Source of the DNA: Desulfolutivibrio sulfodismutans DSM 3696 | Lineage (GTDB): Bacteria; Desulfobacterota; Desulfovibrionia; Desulfovibrionales; Desulfovibrionaceae | NCBI RefSeq assembly: GCF_013376455.1 | Contig: NZ_CP045504.1 | Span: forward strand, 1,157,501-1,221,500 | DNA length: 64,000 bases | Direction: 5' to 3' | Shown: positions 22,472 through 30,863 of the stretch, one piece after another | Position numbering within the stretch: position 1 is the first letter of the stretch | How the letters are laid out: each line of letters opens with the position of its first letter | Notes under the pieces: generated by a model | Told to the model about the DNA's origin: nothing | The model's database searches: none | The model's input: only the letters and a program-made list of their open reading frames with translations | Translations under genes and position numbers: made by a program

Positions 22472-22807
22472 CTATATCTCCCGGGCGAATCGGTTCTTGG
22501 CTGCGCCGCAGATGGGGCAGACCCATTCTGCGGGCAGCTCGGCGAAGGCGGTACCGGGCGGTATGCCGTGATCCGGATCGCCGAGGGCGGGGTCATAGGC
22601 ATAGCCGCATTGCAGACACAGGTAGCGGGCGGCGCTATGGGCCGTCGTGGCGGGCGACGCCACGGGCGGCGTGCGGTCCACGGCATGGAACTTGTCGTGG
22701 GCGCAGGCGCAGATGGGGCAGCGCCAGTCGGTCGGCAGGTCAGCAAAGGCCGGGCTTTCGTGTGGGCCGTGTTCATAGCCGCAGACCGGGCACAGGTACG
22801 GGGACAT
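22472..22807 (-). CDS. Two-domain rubredoxin-like protein
   Basis: Protein of 111 aa with two rubredoxin-type iron sites. The C-terminal domain is canonical: [22 protein letters not shown] then [11 protein letters not shown]. The N-terminal domain is shortened: [10 protein letters not shown], no DPAxGD loop, and [11 protein letters not shown], so it has four cysteines plus an extra one. It probably carries electrons in oxygen or peroxide reduction with rubrerythrin. The start at 22807 (MSPYLC) is preferred because AAGGAGG lies upstream; the frame is open 18 bases further. Last gene of a predicted perR-rbr-rubredoxin transcript. Whether the short domain binds iron is open. Confidence 0.85.
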   Translation of the reverse strand: MSPYLCPVCGYEHGPHESPAFADLPTDWRCPICACAHDKFHAVDRTPPVASPATTAHSAARYLCLQCGYAYDPALGDPDHGIPPGTAFAELPAEWVCPICGAAKNRFAREI

Positions 22808-22885
22808 GCGTCCTCCTTGCGTCACGTCAAGAGGCGGGGTTTGTGGATTCGTGAGCCGGACGGTACGATCCTCGCAGGGCGCGGG

Positions 22886-23101
22886 CTATTTTTCGCAGGC
22901 GATGTCCTTGGTGGAGCCGGGACCGGCCAAGGGACGGAAGCATTTCTTGGTGGCCCCGCAGACAGGACACTTCCAGTCATCGGGAAGGTCTTCGAAGGAC
23001 GTGCCCTTGGGGATCTTGCCCTTGCGGTCGCCGCGATCCGGGTCGTAGATGTAGCCACAGTTGGTGGTCTGGCATTGCCACATGTTTTCAGGTGCGGCCA
23101 T
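22886..23101 (-). CDS. Type-2 rubredoxin with CX4C site
   Basis: Small iron protein (71 aa). The first cysteine pair is spaced CQTTNC (CX4C) instead of CX2C, the second is CPVCG, with the [25 protein letters not shown] core between them. A CX4C rubredoxin (Rd2) is known from Desulfovibrio desulfuricans, so this is a recognised variant. SD AGGAG precedes ATG 23101. It lies between rubrerythrin and the two-domain rubredoxin on the same strand and likely donates electrons to the oxidative-stress enzymes. Confidence 0.88.
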   Translation of the reverse strand: MAAPENMWQCQTTNCGYIYDPDRGDRKGKIPKGTSFEDLPDDWKCPVCGATKKCFRPLAGPGSTKDIACEK

Positions 23102-23201
23102 GTCGCATCTCCTGGTTCGGGGTTGACGGGTGTGATCCGCCGCATAACCGGCGCGGTTCGCCGCAGAGGTGTTCTTTCCGTGGCGGATGCCGCGAAATGT
23201 G

Positions 23202-23232
23202 TGCCGGGAGGCTCATGGGGAACCTCCCGGCA
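23202..23232. repeat. Hairpin between rubrerythrin and rubredoxin genes
   Basis: Ten-base arms TGCCGGGAGG (23202-23211) and CCTCCCGGCA (23223-23232) enclose an 11-base loop in the 213-bp gap between rubrerythrin and the type-2 rubredoxin. No T run follows on either strand. It may attenuate readthrough or stabilise the upstream mRNA, as is common between genes needed in different amounts; this is inference. Confidence 0.5.
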
Positions 23233-23314
23233 TCATGTGCGTTCGGCCCTGAGAGGTCTGCCGTTCCACCCTCGGGAACGTGTCATGCCAGAAGCGGCAG
23301 TCCAGGACCGAACG

Positions 23315-23812
23315 CTACACGACCTTGGAGAAGGCCTTTTTGGCGGCCTTGCACACGGGACAGGAATCCGGGGCCTCACCCTCGCAGGTATAGCCGCACA
23401 CGGAACAGACATGATAGTCGGTTTCCGGAAGTTTATCCATCAATTCGGAGGCCTTTTTGTACAGATTGGCGTGAATGGCCTCCACGGCGTTGGCATAGGT
23501 GAAGGAGCGTTCGGCGGCCTTGTGTCCTTCCTCTTTGGCGTGCTCGATCATGGGCGGATACATTTCCTTGAATTCGTGGATTTCCCCGGCCATGGCCTCC
23601 TTGAGGTTCTCGGCCGTGGTCCGGATGCCGCCTGCGGCCCGCAGATGGGCATGGGCATGCACGGTTTCGGCGGCGGCGGCGGCCCGGAACAGCTTGGCCA
23701 CCTGGGGGAAGCCTTCCTTGTCGGCCTGGGCGGCGAACGCCAGATATTTGCGATTGGCCTGGGATTCCCCGGCAAAGGCCTCCATCAGATCTTTTTCGGT
23801 CTTGGACATCAT
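23315..23812 (-). CDS. rbr: Rubrerythrin
   Basis: Non-heme diiron peroxidase (165 aa) of the anaerobic oxidative-stress system, reducing hydrogen peroxide with electrons from rubredoxin. The N-terminal ferritin-like four-helix domain carries the E/ExxH ligands (AFAGESQANRKYLAF, RAAAAAETVHAHAHL, MAGEIHEFKEMYPPMIEHA), and the C-terminal rubredoxin domain has CSVCGYTCEG and CPVCKAAKKAF. The start MMSK at 23812 has AAGGAG upstream, while the longer open frame lies in the 3' end of perR. It is 49 bases downstream of perR, so repression by PerR is likely. Confidence 0.95.
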   Translation of the reverse strand: MMSKTEKDLMEAFAGESQANRKYLAFAAQADKEGFPQVAKLFRAAAAAETVHAHAHLRAAGGIRTTAENLKEAMAGEIHEFKEMYPPMIEHAKEEGHKAAERSFTYANAVEAIHANLYKKASELMDKLPETDYHVCSVCGYTCEGEAPDSCPVCKAAKKAFSKVV

Positions 23813-23861
23813 GTCGCTCCTTCTCGTCTGTTTGTTTTCAGGTGGTGCTGCAAAGGGATGC

Positions 23862-24374
23862 TCACTGGATTTTGGCTGACTCCCCCGGAACCGGCGCGGG
23901 CTCGCCATCGGCCAGCCCCCGGTCCCCGGCCCCGGACTCCAGGCATCGGCAGCAGATGCCCCGGATCACCACCTGGGCGTCGCGCACCCTTCCCCACCCG
24001 GCCACGGATTCCTGGAGCGCGGCCGGGTCGAATTCGCTGATCGGCAGATCGTCGATGCGTCCGCAGCATTCGCAGGCCAGATGGTGGTGCGGGCTTATAT
24101 CGCCGTCGAAGCGGGCCGTATCCCCGTCCATGGGCACCCGGGCGGCCAACCCATGCTCCCTGAGCACCGCCAGCGTCCGGTACACCGTATCCAGGGAGAT
24201 GGTCGGCACGCGCTCCCGAACCCGCCGCCAGACGGTCTCGGCGCAGGGATGATCGCAGGCCGCCGTCAACTCGCTGTAGATCTCAAGCCGCTGGTGGGTC
24301 AGCTTCAGTCCATGGGCCGCAAAAAGGTTCCGGGCGTGATCCGGGGTCGGTTTTTTGCTTTCTGGGGTTGTCAT
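23862..24374 (-). CDS. perR: Fur-family peroxide-type regulator PerR
   Basis: Metal-dependent repressor (170 aa) of the Fur family. The N-terminal winged helix (LKLTHQRLEIYSEL, PTISLDTVYRTLAVLREHGL) is followed by the dimerisation domain with HHHLACECCGRIDDLP and a second cysteine pair ICCRC, which form the structural zinc and regulatory metal sites. In Desulfovibrio PerR controls rubrerythrin, rubredoxin and itself, and here it heads exactly such a group. The C-terminal tail after CCRC is longer and Ala/Pro/Gly-rich. The ATG 24374 has AAGGAG upstream. PerR rather than Fur or Zur is inferred mainly from the neighbours. Confidence 0.85.
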   Translation of the reverse strand: MTTPESKKPTPDHARNLFAAHGLKLTHQRLEIYSELTAACDHPCAETVWRRVRERVPTISLDTVYRTLAVLREHGLAARVPMDGDTARFDGDISPHHHLACECCGRIDDLPISEFDPAALQESVAGWGRVRDAQVVIRGICCRCLESGAGDRGLADGEPAPVPGESAKIQ

Positions 24375-24387
24375 GGCCGCTCCTTGT

Positions 24388-24429
24388 TAAGAACAATTCC
24401 TAAATAAAAACTATTCCTGCCGATGTCAA
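24388..24429 (-). promoter_or_regulatory. perR operon promoter with putative Fur/PerR-type operator
   Basis: On the minus strand a perfect -35 TTGACA (24424-24429) is followed by a 17-base spacer and TATTTA (24401-24406) as a weak -10. An A+T-rich operator-like segment overlaps it, holding two AGGAAT half repeats 17 bases apart and a GTTCTTAAC stretch. The layout fits autoregulation by PerR. The -10 matches only three of six bases and no exact published PerR box is present, so the assignment is tentative. Confidence 0.55.
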
Positions 24430-24567
24430 CCCGTTTCCCCAGACAAACGGGAAAATGCGACACGGCCATGGGAGTTCCGGCGTCCGACGCGGGCGGACAG
24501 GGAAAGACGGGCTCGCCACGGGAAGAGGGCGGGACAGGGAGGAAGGTCGAAAACCGCCCCGGGCGGG

Positions 24568-25158
24568 CTATTTGAAATCGCGCATGCGCTCCCGGATGCG
24601 GTCCATGTTCAGGGACACGAAGGCGCTGTATTCATGCAGGGTATCGTGGATGACCACGCCTTCCTGGCGGGCCAGCTCATAGAGTTTGGTACGGGCCACC
24701 CGCTCCCCGAATTCCCACATGCGGCGGGCGGAAAATTCCACCAGCCGGTCGGCGGCCTCGCCGGGCATGGTGGAGGCAAGGCCCGTCTGGCTCTCCGCCG
24801 CAGCCGGTTCCAGGGCGAATTCCGGCTGTCCGGTCTGGCCTGTCTGGCCGGACACGGGCGGTTTGGCCTCGATCATCCCCATCCGCCGTTCCAACTCGGC
24901 AAGCCTCGCCAGGACGGGCGCAAGATCAGGCCGGTGGTCCCCGCCGAGGCAAAAGCCTTCCCCGGCCTCTGCCTGGCCCATATGCGCCGCCGCGAATTCC
25001 AGGGCCCGGGAGATGGCCTCCCGCTGGGAGACGTTGTAACGGGCCTGGATGGCCTCCAGGGCCGACGTCGCCCCAGGCGTCAGGGTCACGCCCACGGGCT
25101 TGCCGCCCTGCGCCACCAGGGTGGCCCGCCAACGGGTTGCCCGGGATTTTTCGATCAT
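24568..25158 (-). CDS. Hypothetical protein with RHH-like N-terminus
   Basis: Unrecognised 196-aa protein. The first 60 residues read as a possible ribbon-helix-helix DNA-binding fold: a short strand (GKPVGVTLTP) then two helices (ATSALEAIQARYNV, SQREAISRALEFAAAHM). The middle (about residues 75-125) is a coil-like and low-complexity stretch with VSGQTGQTGQP; the C-terminal 70 residues are helical and charged. The start at 25158 (MIEKSRAT) has GGGAGG upstream. It lies downstream of no obvious partner and divergent from the acyl-CoA synthetase, so it might regulate that gene; this is inference. Confidence 0.55.
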   Translation of the reverse strand: MIEKSRATRWRATLVAQGGKPVGVTLTPGATSALEAIQARYNVSQREAISRALEFAAAHMGQAEAGEGFCLGGDHRPDLAPVLARLAELERRMGMIEAKPPVSGQTGQTGQPEFALEPAAAESQTGLASTMPGEAADRLVEFSARRMWEFGERVARTKLYELARQEGVVIHDTLHEYSAFVSLNMDRIRERMRDFK

Positions 25159-25401
25159 GGCGACCTCCCGATACTGGAAACGAGCTAGCAACAAATATAG
25201 GCACATCGCCAAAAAAACGGCAAGACCTTTCCGGTCGTTGCTCCATCCTCGCCTCCCGCGCCACCGCCGGAAAACGCCATCCGGCCAAACCGCTTGTCGG
25301 ATCGCAGCCGCCGCTTACCGAAAGGGCGTGGCCTTTTTGTCGGCAGCCCGCTAGGATTTGAAAAATGGCGAATATTTCCATCGGCCATCCCGGAGTCTGC
25401 C

Positions 25402-27293
25402 ATGAGCCCAAACGGAACCCTGGACGCCCTTCTTGTCGAAAAACGGGTCTTCCGGCCGCTGCCGGGACAGGCCATCGAGGCCAATCTCCCCCCCAGGAAC
25501 TTGAGGCCGCACGAAAAAAGGCCCAGACGGCCCCCTTGGACATCTGGGAGGAGGCCGCCTCGGAACTGGTCTGGTACAGGCCATGGCAGGCGGTCGTTTC
25601 CGCGCCCGACGGGGCGGCCTTCCCCCGCTGGTTCCCCGGCGGCCAGACCAACATCGTGGCCAACGCCCTGGATCGCCATGTGGAATCGGCGCACCGCAAC
25701 ACCCTGGCCCTGATTTTCGAATACGCCTCGGGCGAAAACAAGAAATTCACCTATTTCGAACTGCACCGTGAGGTGTGCCGCCTGGCCAGGGCCTTTGTGT
25801 CCCTTGGGGCGGCACGCGGCGACCGCATCCTCATCCACATGCCCACCCTGCCAGAGACCGTCATCGGCATGCTGGCCGCCGCCCGCATCGGGGCCGTGCA
25901 TTGCCTGGCGCCCCTGGGGTTCTCGGCCAAGGCCCTGCGGCGGCGCATCGAGGCCAGCCGGGCCCGGATCATCCTCACGGCCGACATCGGCCTGCAAGGC
26001 GACCGGATGGCGCCCATCAAACCCGTGGTGGACGAGGCCCTGGCCGGAACCGGGGAGACCCGGGTGGAGACCGTGGTGGTGGTGCGCCGCTCGGACCAGG
26101 ACATACCCATGACCGAAGGCCGCGACCTGTACTATCACGACATCCTGGGCGGCGGGCGCGAGGCCTCCCCGCCCGAGCCCATGGAATCCGACGAGGAACT
26201 GTTCGTGCTCCACGCGGGTTCCTCCCTCTCCGCCCCCCGGGGCATCGTGCATGGCCACGGCGGCTACATGGTCGGCGTGTACCGCACGGCCACCTGGGTG
26301 TTGGACTTAAAACCTGCGGACGTCATCTGGTGTACGGCCGAACCGGCCTGGATCACCGGACATTCCTACGCCGTTTACGGGCCGCTGCTGGCCGGGGCGA
26401 CCACGGTCGTCGTCGAGGGCAACCCCCTGGCCGGGCATGGCCAGCGGCTGTTCGAGATCATCGACCGCCATGGGGTGAGCGTTCTCTACACCTCCCCCAC
26501 CCTCATCCGCATGATGCGCCGCATGGGGGCCGCCCCAGGCCGCGACCGCGACGCCAGCACCCTGCGCCTTCTGGCCACGGCCGGCGAGCCCATCCCGCCC
26601 GAGCTGTGGGTATGGTTCCACAAGACCATGGGCAAGGGCCAATGCCCGCTTCTGGATACCTGGTGGCAGACCGAAACGGGCATGATCCTCCTGTCCCCCC
26701 TGCCTGCCTCGCTGCTTGCGCCTGGTTCCGTGGGACGCCCCCTGCCCGGGGTCTCGGCCGATGTGGTGGACGACGCCGGAAACCCCGTGCCGCCGGGCAA
26801 GGGCGGCCATCTGGTGCTCAACGCCCCCTGGCCGGGCATGCTCCTGACCCTGGACGGCGACCCCGAGGGCTACCGCAGACAGTATTTCGAGCGGATCAAG
26901 GGGGTCTTTTTCACTGGCGACATGGCCCGCCGGGACGAGGACGGCTCGTTTTGGATCCAGGGCCGGGCCGACGACGTGGTGCAGCTTGGCGGGCACCGCC
27001 TGGGCAGCGCCGAGATCGAGGGGGCCCTGGCCTCCCACCCGGCCCTGGCCGAGGCGGCGGTCATCGTCGTGCCCGACGCCATGGGCGCGACAGCGGCCAA
27101 GGCCTTCCTGGTTCCGATCCTCGACTGGGATCTGCGCTACGACTCCGAGGAGGATCTGGTCCGCGACGTCAAGGCCCATCTGCGCCGGGAGCTTGGGACC
27201 GTGGCCGAGGTGCGTTTTTTCGCCGTCCGCAGCTGCCTGCCCAAGACCCCAAGCGGCAAGATTTCCCGCAAGGCCCTGCGCGAGGAAGCGTGA
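25402..27293 (+). pseudogene. Acetyl/acyl-CoA synthetase-like protein, 5' frameshift
   Basis: AMP-forming acyl-CoA synthetase of the ANL superfamily, closest in pattern to acetyl-CoA synthetase. The ATP loop region HAGSSLSAPRGIVHGHGG matches the family A3 motif but lacks the usual TSGTTGxPK lettering; A5 (DTWWQTETG), A7/A8 (FFTGDMARRDEDGSFWIQGRADDVV) and A10 (PKTPSGKISRKALR, with the catalytic Lys) are intact. Translation from ATG 25402 (SD CGGAG) reads MSPNGTLDALLVEKRVFRPLPGQ and then goes out of frame at a C7 run (25488-25494); eight C would join it to QELEAARKKAQ and DIWEEAASELVWYRPW, the usual N-terminus. An ATG at 25365 is in the downstream frame but has no SD. Thus either a sequencing error, a mutation or a slippage switch. 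Confidence 0.8.
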
Positions 27294-27356
27294 TCCCGGA
27301 CGGGAACCGACGACCCCGGCCAGGCCCTGGATGACGCTGCCGCAAACGGGGTTTTG

Positions 27357-28142
27357 TCAGGACGAATGCCACCGCCAGTTGCGCCCGGCCCGATACAGGT
27401 CGTGCAGGGTCACAAGCCTGCCGCCCTGGATTTTGCGAATGAGATACAGGAAAAGGTAGGCCGTCTGCATGGCGTCGGCCAGGGCGTTGTGGGCCGGAAA
27501 CCGGGGAAGTCCCCATTCCATTGAAAGGTCGGACAGGGCATAGGAGACGTTTAAGGCATAGCGGTCGTAGTAGTTTTCCCAGTGCTCGGCGCGGTAGATC
27601 TGGGCCATGCGCAGGGTGTCCAGACAGGGGTTTTCCACCTTGAGTCCGTACACGTCGGCCATGGCCCGGTTGAGAAAGGCCATATCCAGGCCGACATGGT
27701 GTCCGACCAGAAGCGACGACCCCACGAACTCCAGGAACTCCGGCAGCACATGCCGCAGCCTGGGCCGGTCCTGAACCTGTTGCGGGGTGATGCGGTGAAT
27801 CAGCGTGCTTTGCTTGGGCAGATCCTTGCGCGGCCGCACCAGCACGGAAAAGGACTCGCCCGGCACGATGCACAGCCCCCGCACCCGCACCGCGCCGATG
27901 GACACGATCTCTTCATGGCGCGGATCAAGGCCGGTCAATTCCGTGTCCACCACCGTGAAGTCGCAGTCCTTGAGGGCCACGGCCGTGTCGAAGGTCTGGA
28001 ACCGATCCCGGTTCTCCACCAAAAGGGGATGGGGCGGGCCAGGGGCCGGACGCGTCCTCCACGGCGTCATGCGGCCCAGAAGCCGCGTGAAAAAGGCCTG
28101 CCCCGTCCCGGCCCGGCCAGAGCCCATGGCGCTTTCGCTCAT
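27357..28142 (-). CDS. DnaQ-like 3'-5' exonuclease, coupled to the CBS/DUF294 gene
   Basis: DEDDh-type exonuclease of 261 aa similar to the PolC/DnaQ proofreading domain. ExoI is FTVVDTELTGLDP, ExoII LLVGHHVGLDMAFLNR, ExoIII FPAHNALADAMQTAYLF with the catalytic His in HNALAD. The first 50 residues are an extra N-terminal piece. The start at 28142 has GGGAGG upstream and overlaps the stop of the CBS/DUF294 gene by four bases (ATGA), so translation is coupled. Such exonucleases recur beside DUF294 proteins and acetate permeases in proteobacteria, so its substrate may be nucleotide- or RNA-related rather than a replication product; this is inference. Confidence 0.85.
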   Translation of the reverse strand: MSESAMGSGRAGTGQAFFTRLLGRMTPWRTRPAPGPPHPLLVENRDRFQTFDTAVALKDCDFTVVDTELTGLDPRHEEIVSIGAVRVRGLCIVPGESFSVLVRPRKDLPKQSTLIHRITPQQVQDRPRLRHVLPEFLEFVGSSLLVGHHVGLDMAFLNRAMADVYGLKVENPCLDTLRMAQIYRAEHWENYYDRYALNVSYALSDLSMEWGLPRFPAHNALADAMQTAYLFLYLIRKIQGGRLVTLHDLYRAGRNWRWHSS

Positions 28143-30070
28143 GTCGCCTCCCGATTCAGGCCGCTTCTGTCCGCAATAAGCGCCTGGGCCAGGGCTGCGG
28201 CGGAAAACACGTCTTTGAGCATGCGCACGGCCAGGGGATCGAGGTCCGCCGCCACGACCAGATCGTCCATCTCTCCCGGGGAACGGCCGGACCGGGCCTG
28301 GCCGAGACGATGCGCCAGCCGCAGATGCATGAGGAAATCCACGGCCGTGGCGATGCGGTCGCAGGCCTCGGGGTTCAGACGTCCGGAATCGCGCAGGGCC
28401 GCCAGCCTGGACAGGGTGTGGCCCCCGGGCAGGCCATGGGCCAGGGCTGACAGGGCGGCGAAACCGGCCAGAGGGGCCAGTCCCAGGGCCTTCACGTCGA
28501 AATGCCGCTCCCCCTTTCCGAAAGCGTCCACCACCTGCCCGGCATAGACGGCCAGGGGCGGATGTTCCGGAAAAAGCGTCCGGGAAACCCGGGCCAGAAA
28601 ATGGGCATCCCGCACGGCCCGTTCCCGGATCTCCCGGCACAGCCGCTTCCCCAGGTCGAAAAACCCAAAGACCGGCCGCGCCTCGCACAGGGCAAAGGCC
28701 AGGACGGCGCTCTCCGGGCGGTCATCGGCGGCATGGCCGGAAAAAAAGGCCGTCCATTCCGCAAACGCCAGGCTGCGCGAGCCGGAAAACCCGCCGCGGG
28801 TTTCGGGGGCATGGCAGATGGTGCGCACATGGGCCAGGGCCATCCGGGAAAATCCCGCGAAATAGTCCCGGCAGCGCACGGCCTCCTCCTCTGGCGGATC
28901 CTGGTAGACCACCACCCCGTCCGGAGGCTCCCCCGGAACCTGCTCCATGCGGCCCGCATCGCCCAGGGCCAGCCAGCAAAACGGGGCCGGAGGCGGCCCG
29001 AGCTCCCCCTGGATCAGGGTCAGCACGCGTTCCAGCACGGCGTCCCAGACCATGGACAGCATCCGCCCCACATGGGACGCCCCGGCCCCGTCTTCGAGCA
29101 GGGCCCGGGCCGTGCGGGGAATGCGTTCGCACAGACCGGCCAGGGAGGACACGTCCCGGGCGGCCTCAATGTCCGCAAACAGGGAAAAGGGCGAACGCCC
29201 CTGCAACGCCAGGATGTCGTGGGAGGTGACCATGCCCGTCACGTCCCCGTCGCGTTCCACGGCCAGATGGTGGACACGGCGCTGCATCATGACCGTCAGG
29301 GCCCCGAAACACGCCTCCTTATGGTCCACCACGCACACCGGGGAGCTCATGATCTCGCGCACGGGACGGGTCATGTCCCCGCCCCGGGCCAAGACCTTGT
29401 AGCGAAAATCCCGGTCGGTCACGATGCCCGCCACCCGGCCGTCCGCATCCCGCAGAAGGATCGACCCCACCCCGAAATCGGCCATCCGGGCGGCGGCGGC
29501 CACGATGCTGGCCTCGCCCGGGATGTCCACCACCGGGGAATGGGCCACCTCTCCCACGGTCAGGGCGAAGATCGGCCGGAATCCCGCCCCCCCGCCTCCC
29601 CCCCTGTCCCGGCGAAGCACGGCCAGGGCCCGCTCCAGATAGTCCTTTGGGAACCGGTCGCAAAAATAGGCCGCAAGAGCGGGGAACTCCCTGGCCGCCT
29701 GCAAAAAGAGCCCTCCCTCCAGGCGGAAAAAAAAGGTGTCCGCCAGGGCCGTGGCGTCACAGGACGCCGGTTCCCCGCGCAAAAGCTCGGCGGCCCCCAC
29801 GGCCTGTCCCGAACCGAGATAGTCCAGCCCGCGCGGCGCGTGGGCGCCTCCCGGGCCGGAGACGCAGACCCCCCCGGACTGGATGAGCAGCAAATCCTCC
29901 ACCCGTTGGCCAGGGCCGAACAATCGCGTCCCCACGGGACAAAAGTCCACCCGGGCGGCATCCGCCAGTTGCGTGAGCACCCCCTGGGGCAGATCGGAAA
30001 ACGGCGGAGTGGCCGTAAAAAAAACGACAGGCAGGCAGGCCCTTTCCAAAACAAAGGTCTTGTCCATCAT
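28139..30070 (-). CDS. cNMP-binding, CBS-pair and DUF294 nucleotidyltransferase
   Basis: Large regulatory protein of 643 aa. Order: an N-terminal cyclic-nucleotide-binding-like domain (residues about 10-130, GTRLFGPGQRVEDLLLIQSG), a CBS pair (about 170-300, VGSILLRDADGRVAGIVTDRDF, VTSHDILALQG), then the DUF294 nucleotidyltransferase (LALGDAGRMEQ, less canonical than the GSxGRxE of the sister protein) and a C-terminal helical DUF294_C domain. It could sense nucleotides and modify a partner by nucleotidylation, as GlnD/GlnE do. No TM segment is seen. The start at 30070 (MMDK) has GGAGG upstream; a longer frame opens to 30220. It is divergent from the DUF485-actP operon. Confidence 0.8.
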   Translation of the reverse strand: MMDKTFVLERACLPVVFFTATPPFSDLPQGVLTQLADAARVDFCPVGTRLFGPGQRVEDLLLIQSGGVCVSGPGGAHAPRGLDYLGSGQAVGAAELLRGEPASCDATALADTFFFRLEGGLFLQAAREFPALAAYFCDRFPKDYLERALAVLRRDRGGGGGAGFRPIFALTVGEVAHSPVVDIPGEASIVAAAARMADFGVGSILLRDADGRVAGIVTDRDFRYKVLARGGDMTRPVREIMSSPVCVVDHKEACFGALTVMMQRRVHHLAVERDGDVTGMVTSHDILALQGRSPFSLFADIEAARDVSSLAGLCERIPRTARALLEDGAGASHVGRMLSMVWDAVLERVLTLIQGELGPPPAPFCWLALGDAGRMEQVPGEPPDGVVVYQDPPEEEAVRCRDYFAGFSRMALAHVRTICHAPETRGGFSGSRSLAFAEWTAFFSGHAADDRPESAVLAFALCEARPVFGFFDLGKRLCREIRERAVRDAHFLARVSRTLFPEHPPLAVYAGQVVDAFGKGERHFDVKALGLAPLAGFAALSALAHGLPGGHTLSRLAALRDSGRLNPEACDRIATAVDFLMHLRLAHRLGQARSGRSPGEMDDLVVAADLDPLAVRMLKDVFSAAALAQALIADRSGLNREAT

Positions 30071-30553
30071 GACGGCGTGGCCTCCAGGGCGGGCTGCGGC
30101 ATACGCCCGCACATCCCCCATAGCCCGGCCGCGCCGCCGGCGCATGTCCTTTTCGGCAAGCGGCGAGGGAAATCCGTCCAATGGCCGCCGCACCCTGTCG
30201 GCGGATCGGGCCGTTGCCACAGCGACGCCGCAAGGGGCAGGCCCGGCCCCGACCGTGCAGCACTCCCCGCCAACGGCGATTTTTCGCCGTCAAACGGTCC
30301 TGCGCCCTCCCGGGGCCACGACACCCCGCGTACATGGCGAAAAACCCGCCGCTTACCTAAAATGCCTGCGGCCTGCGCCGTTGTTTTGATAAGTTGGCCC
30401 TCGTCCTGCGGAAACGTCCCGGCAAGGCAGACAAACCGGGGCATGTGTGAGTGCATACGGCAAACGCGAAACGGTCGGCACCCGGCCAGACCTCATTCCC
30501 CCGGCGGTATCCAACCGGGGCGGATCAAACCCCACACCATGAGAGGAGCCCCC
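30071..30553. other. Divergent promoter region of the acetate module
   Basis: About 480 bases between the CBS/DUF294 gene (minus) and the DUF485-actP operon (plus). I see no supportable gene in it. It contains a sigma-54-like site listed separately and the SD of the DUF485 gene (GAGAGGAG, 30541-30548). Regulatory sites for both directions are presumably here. Confidence 0.5.
30394..30410 (+). promoter_or_regulatory. Candidate sigma-54 promoter of the DUF485-actP operon
   Basis: TTGGCCCTCGTCCTGCG has the GG-N10-GC spacing of -24/-12 promoters (GG 30396-30397, GC 30408-30409) and lies about 140 bases before the DUF485 start. The consensus is TGGCAC-N5-TTGC, so there are mismatches in both halves. 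An AT-rich tract precedes it. No activator site could be assigned. Confidence 0.35.
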
Positions 30554-30859
30554 ATGTCCGCCGAACCAGCCAGACACATCGACGAGGCCGCATTCCGGAG
30601 CCTGGTCCGCGCCAAATGGACCGTTTCCCTGATTCTGACCGTTCTCATCCTGGCCATCTATTTCGGATTCATCCTGGTGCTGGCTTTCGCCAAGGATCTG
30701 CTCACGACCAAAATCGGCACCCATCTGACCCTGGGGCTGCCCGTCGGCCTGGGGGTGATCCTGTCGGCCTGCGTGCTGACGGGCATCTACGTGTACTGGG
30801 CCAACCGGACCTATGACGCTTCGGTGCGCGACATCATCCGTTCCATGAAGGGGAAATAA
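30554..30859 (+). CDS. DUF485 inner-membrane protein (YjcH-like)
   Basis: Protein of 101 aa with two transmembrane helices ([24 protein letters not shown] and [25 protein letters not shown]) and a YANRTYD-like motif ([12 protein letters not shown]), the standard DUF485 pattern. It is the companion subunit of ActP-type acetate symporters, as yjcH in the E. coli acs-yjcH-actP operon. SD GAGAGGAG, and the actP start is 4 bases after its stop. Its molecular role is unknown. Confidence 0.9.
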   Translation: MSAEPARHIDEAAFRSLVRAKWTVSLILTVLILAIYFGFILVLAFAKDLLTTKIGTHLTLGLPVGLGVILSACVLTGIYVYWANRTYDASVRDIIRSMKGK

Positions 30860-30863
30860 CGCC

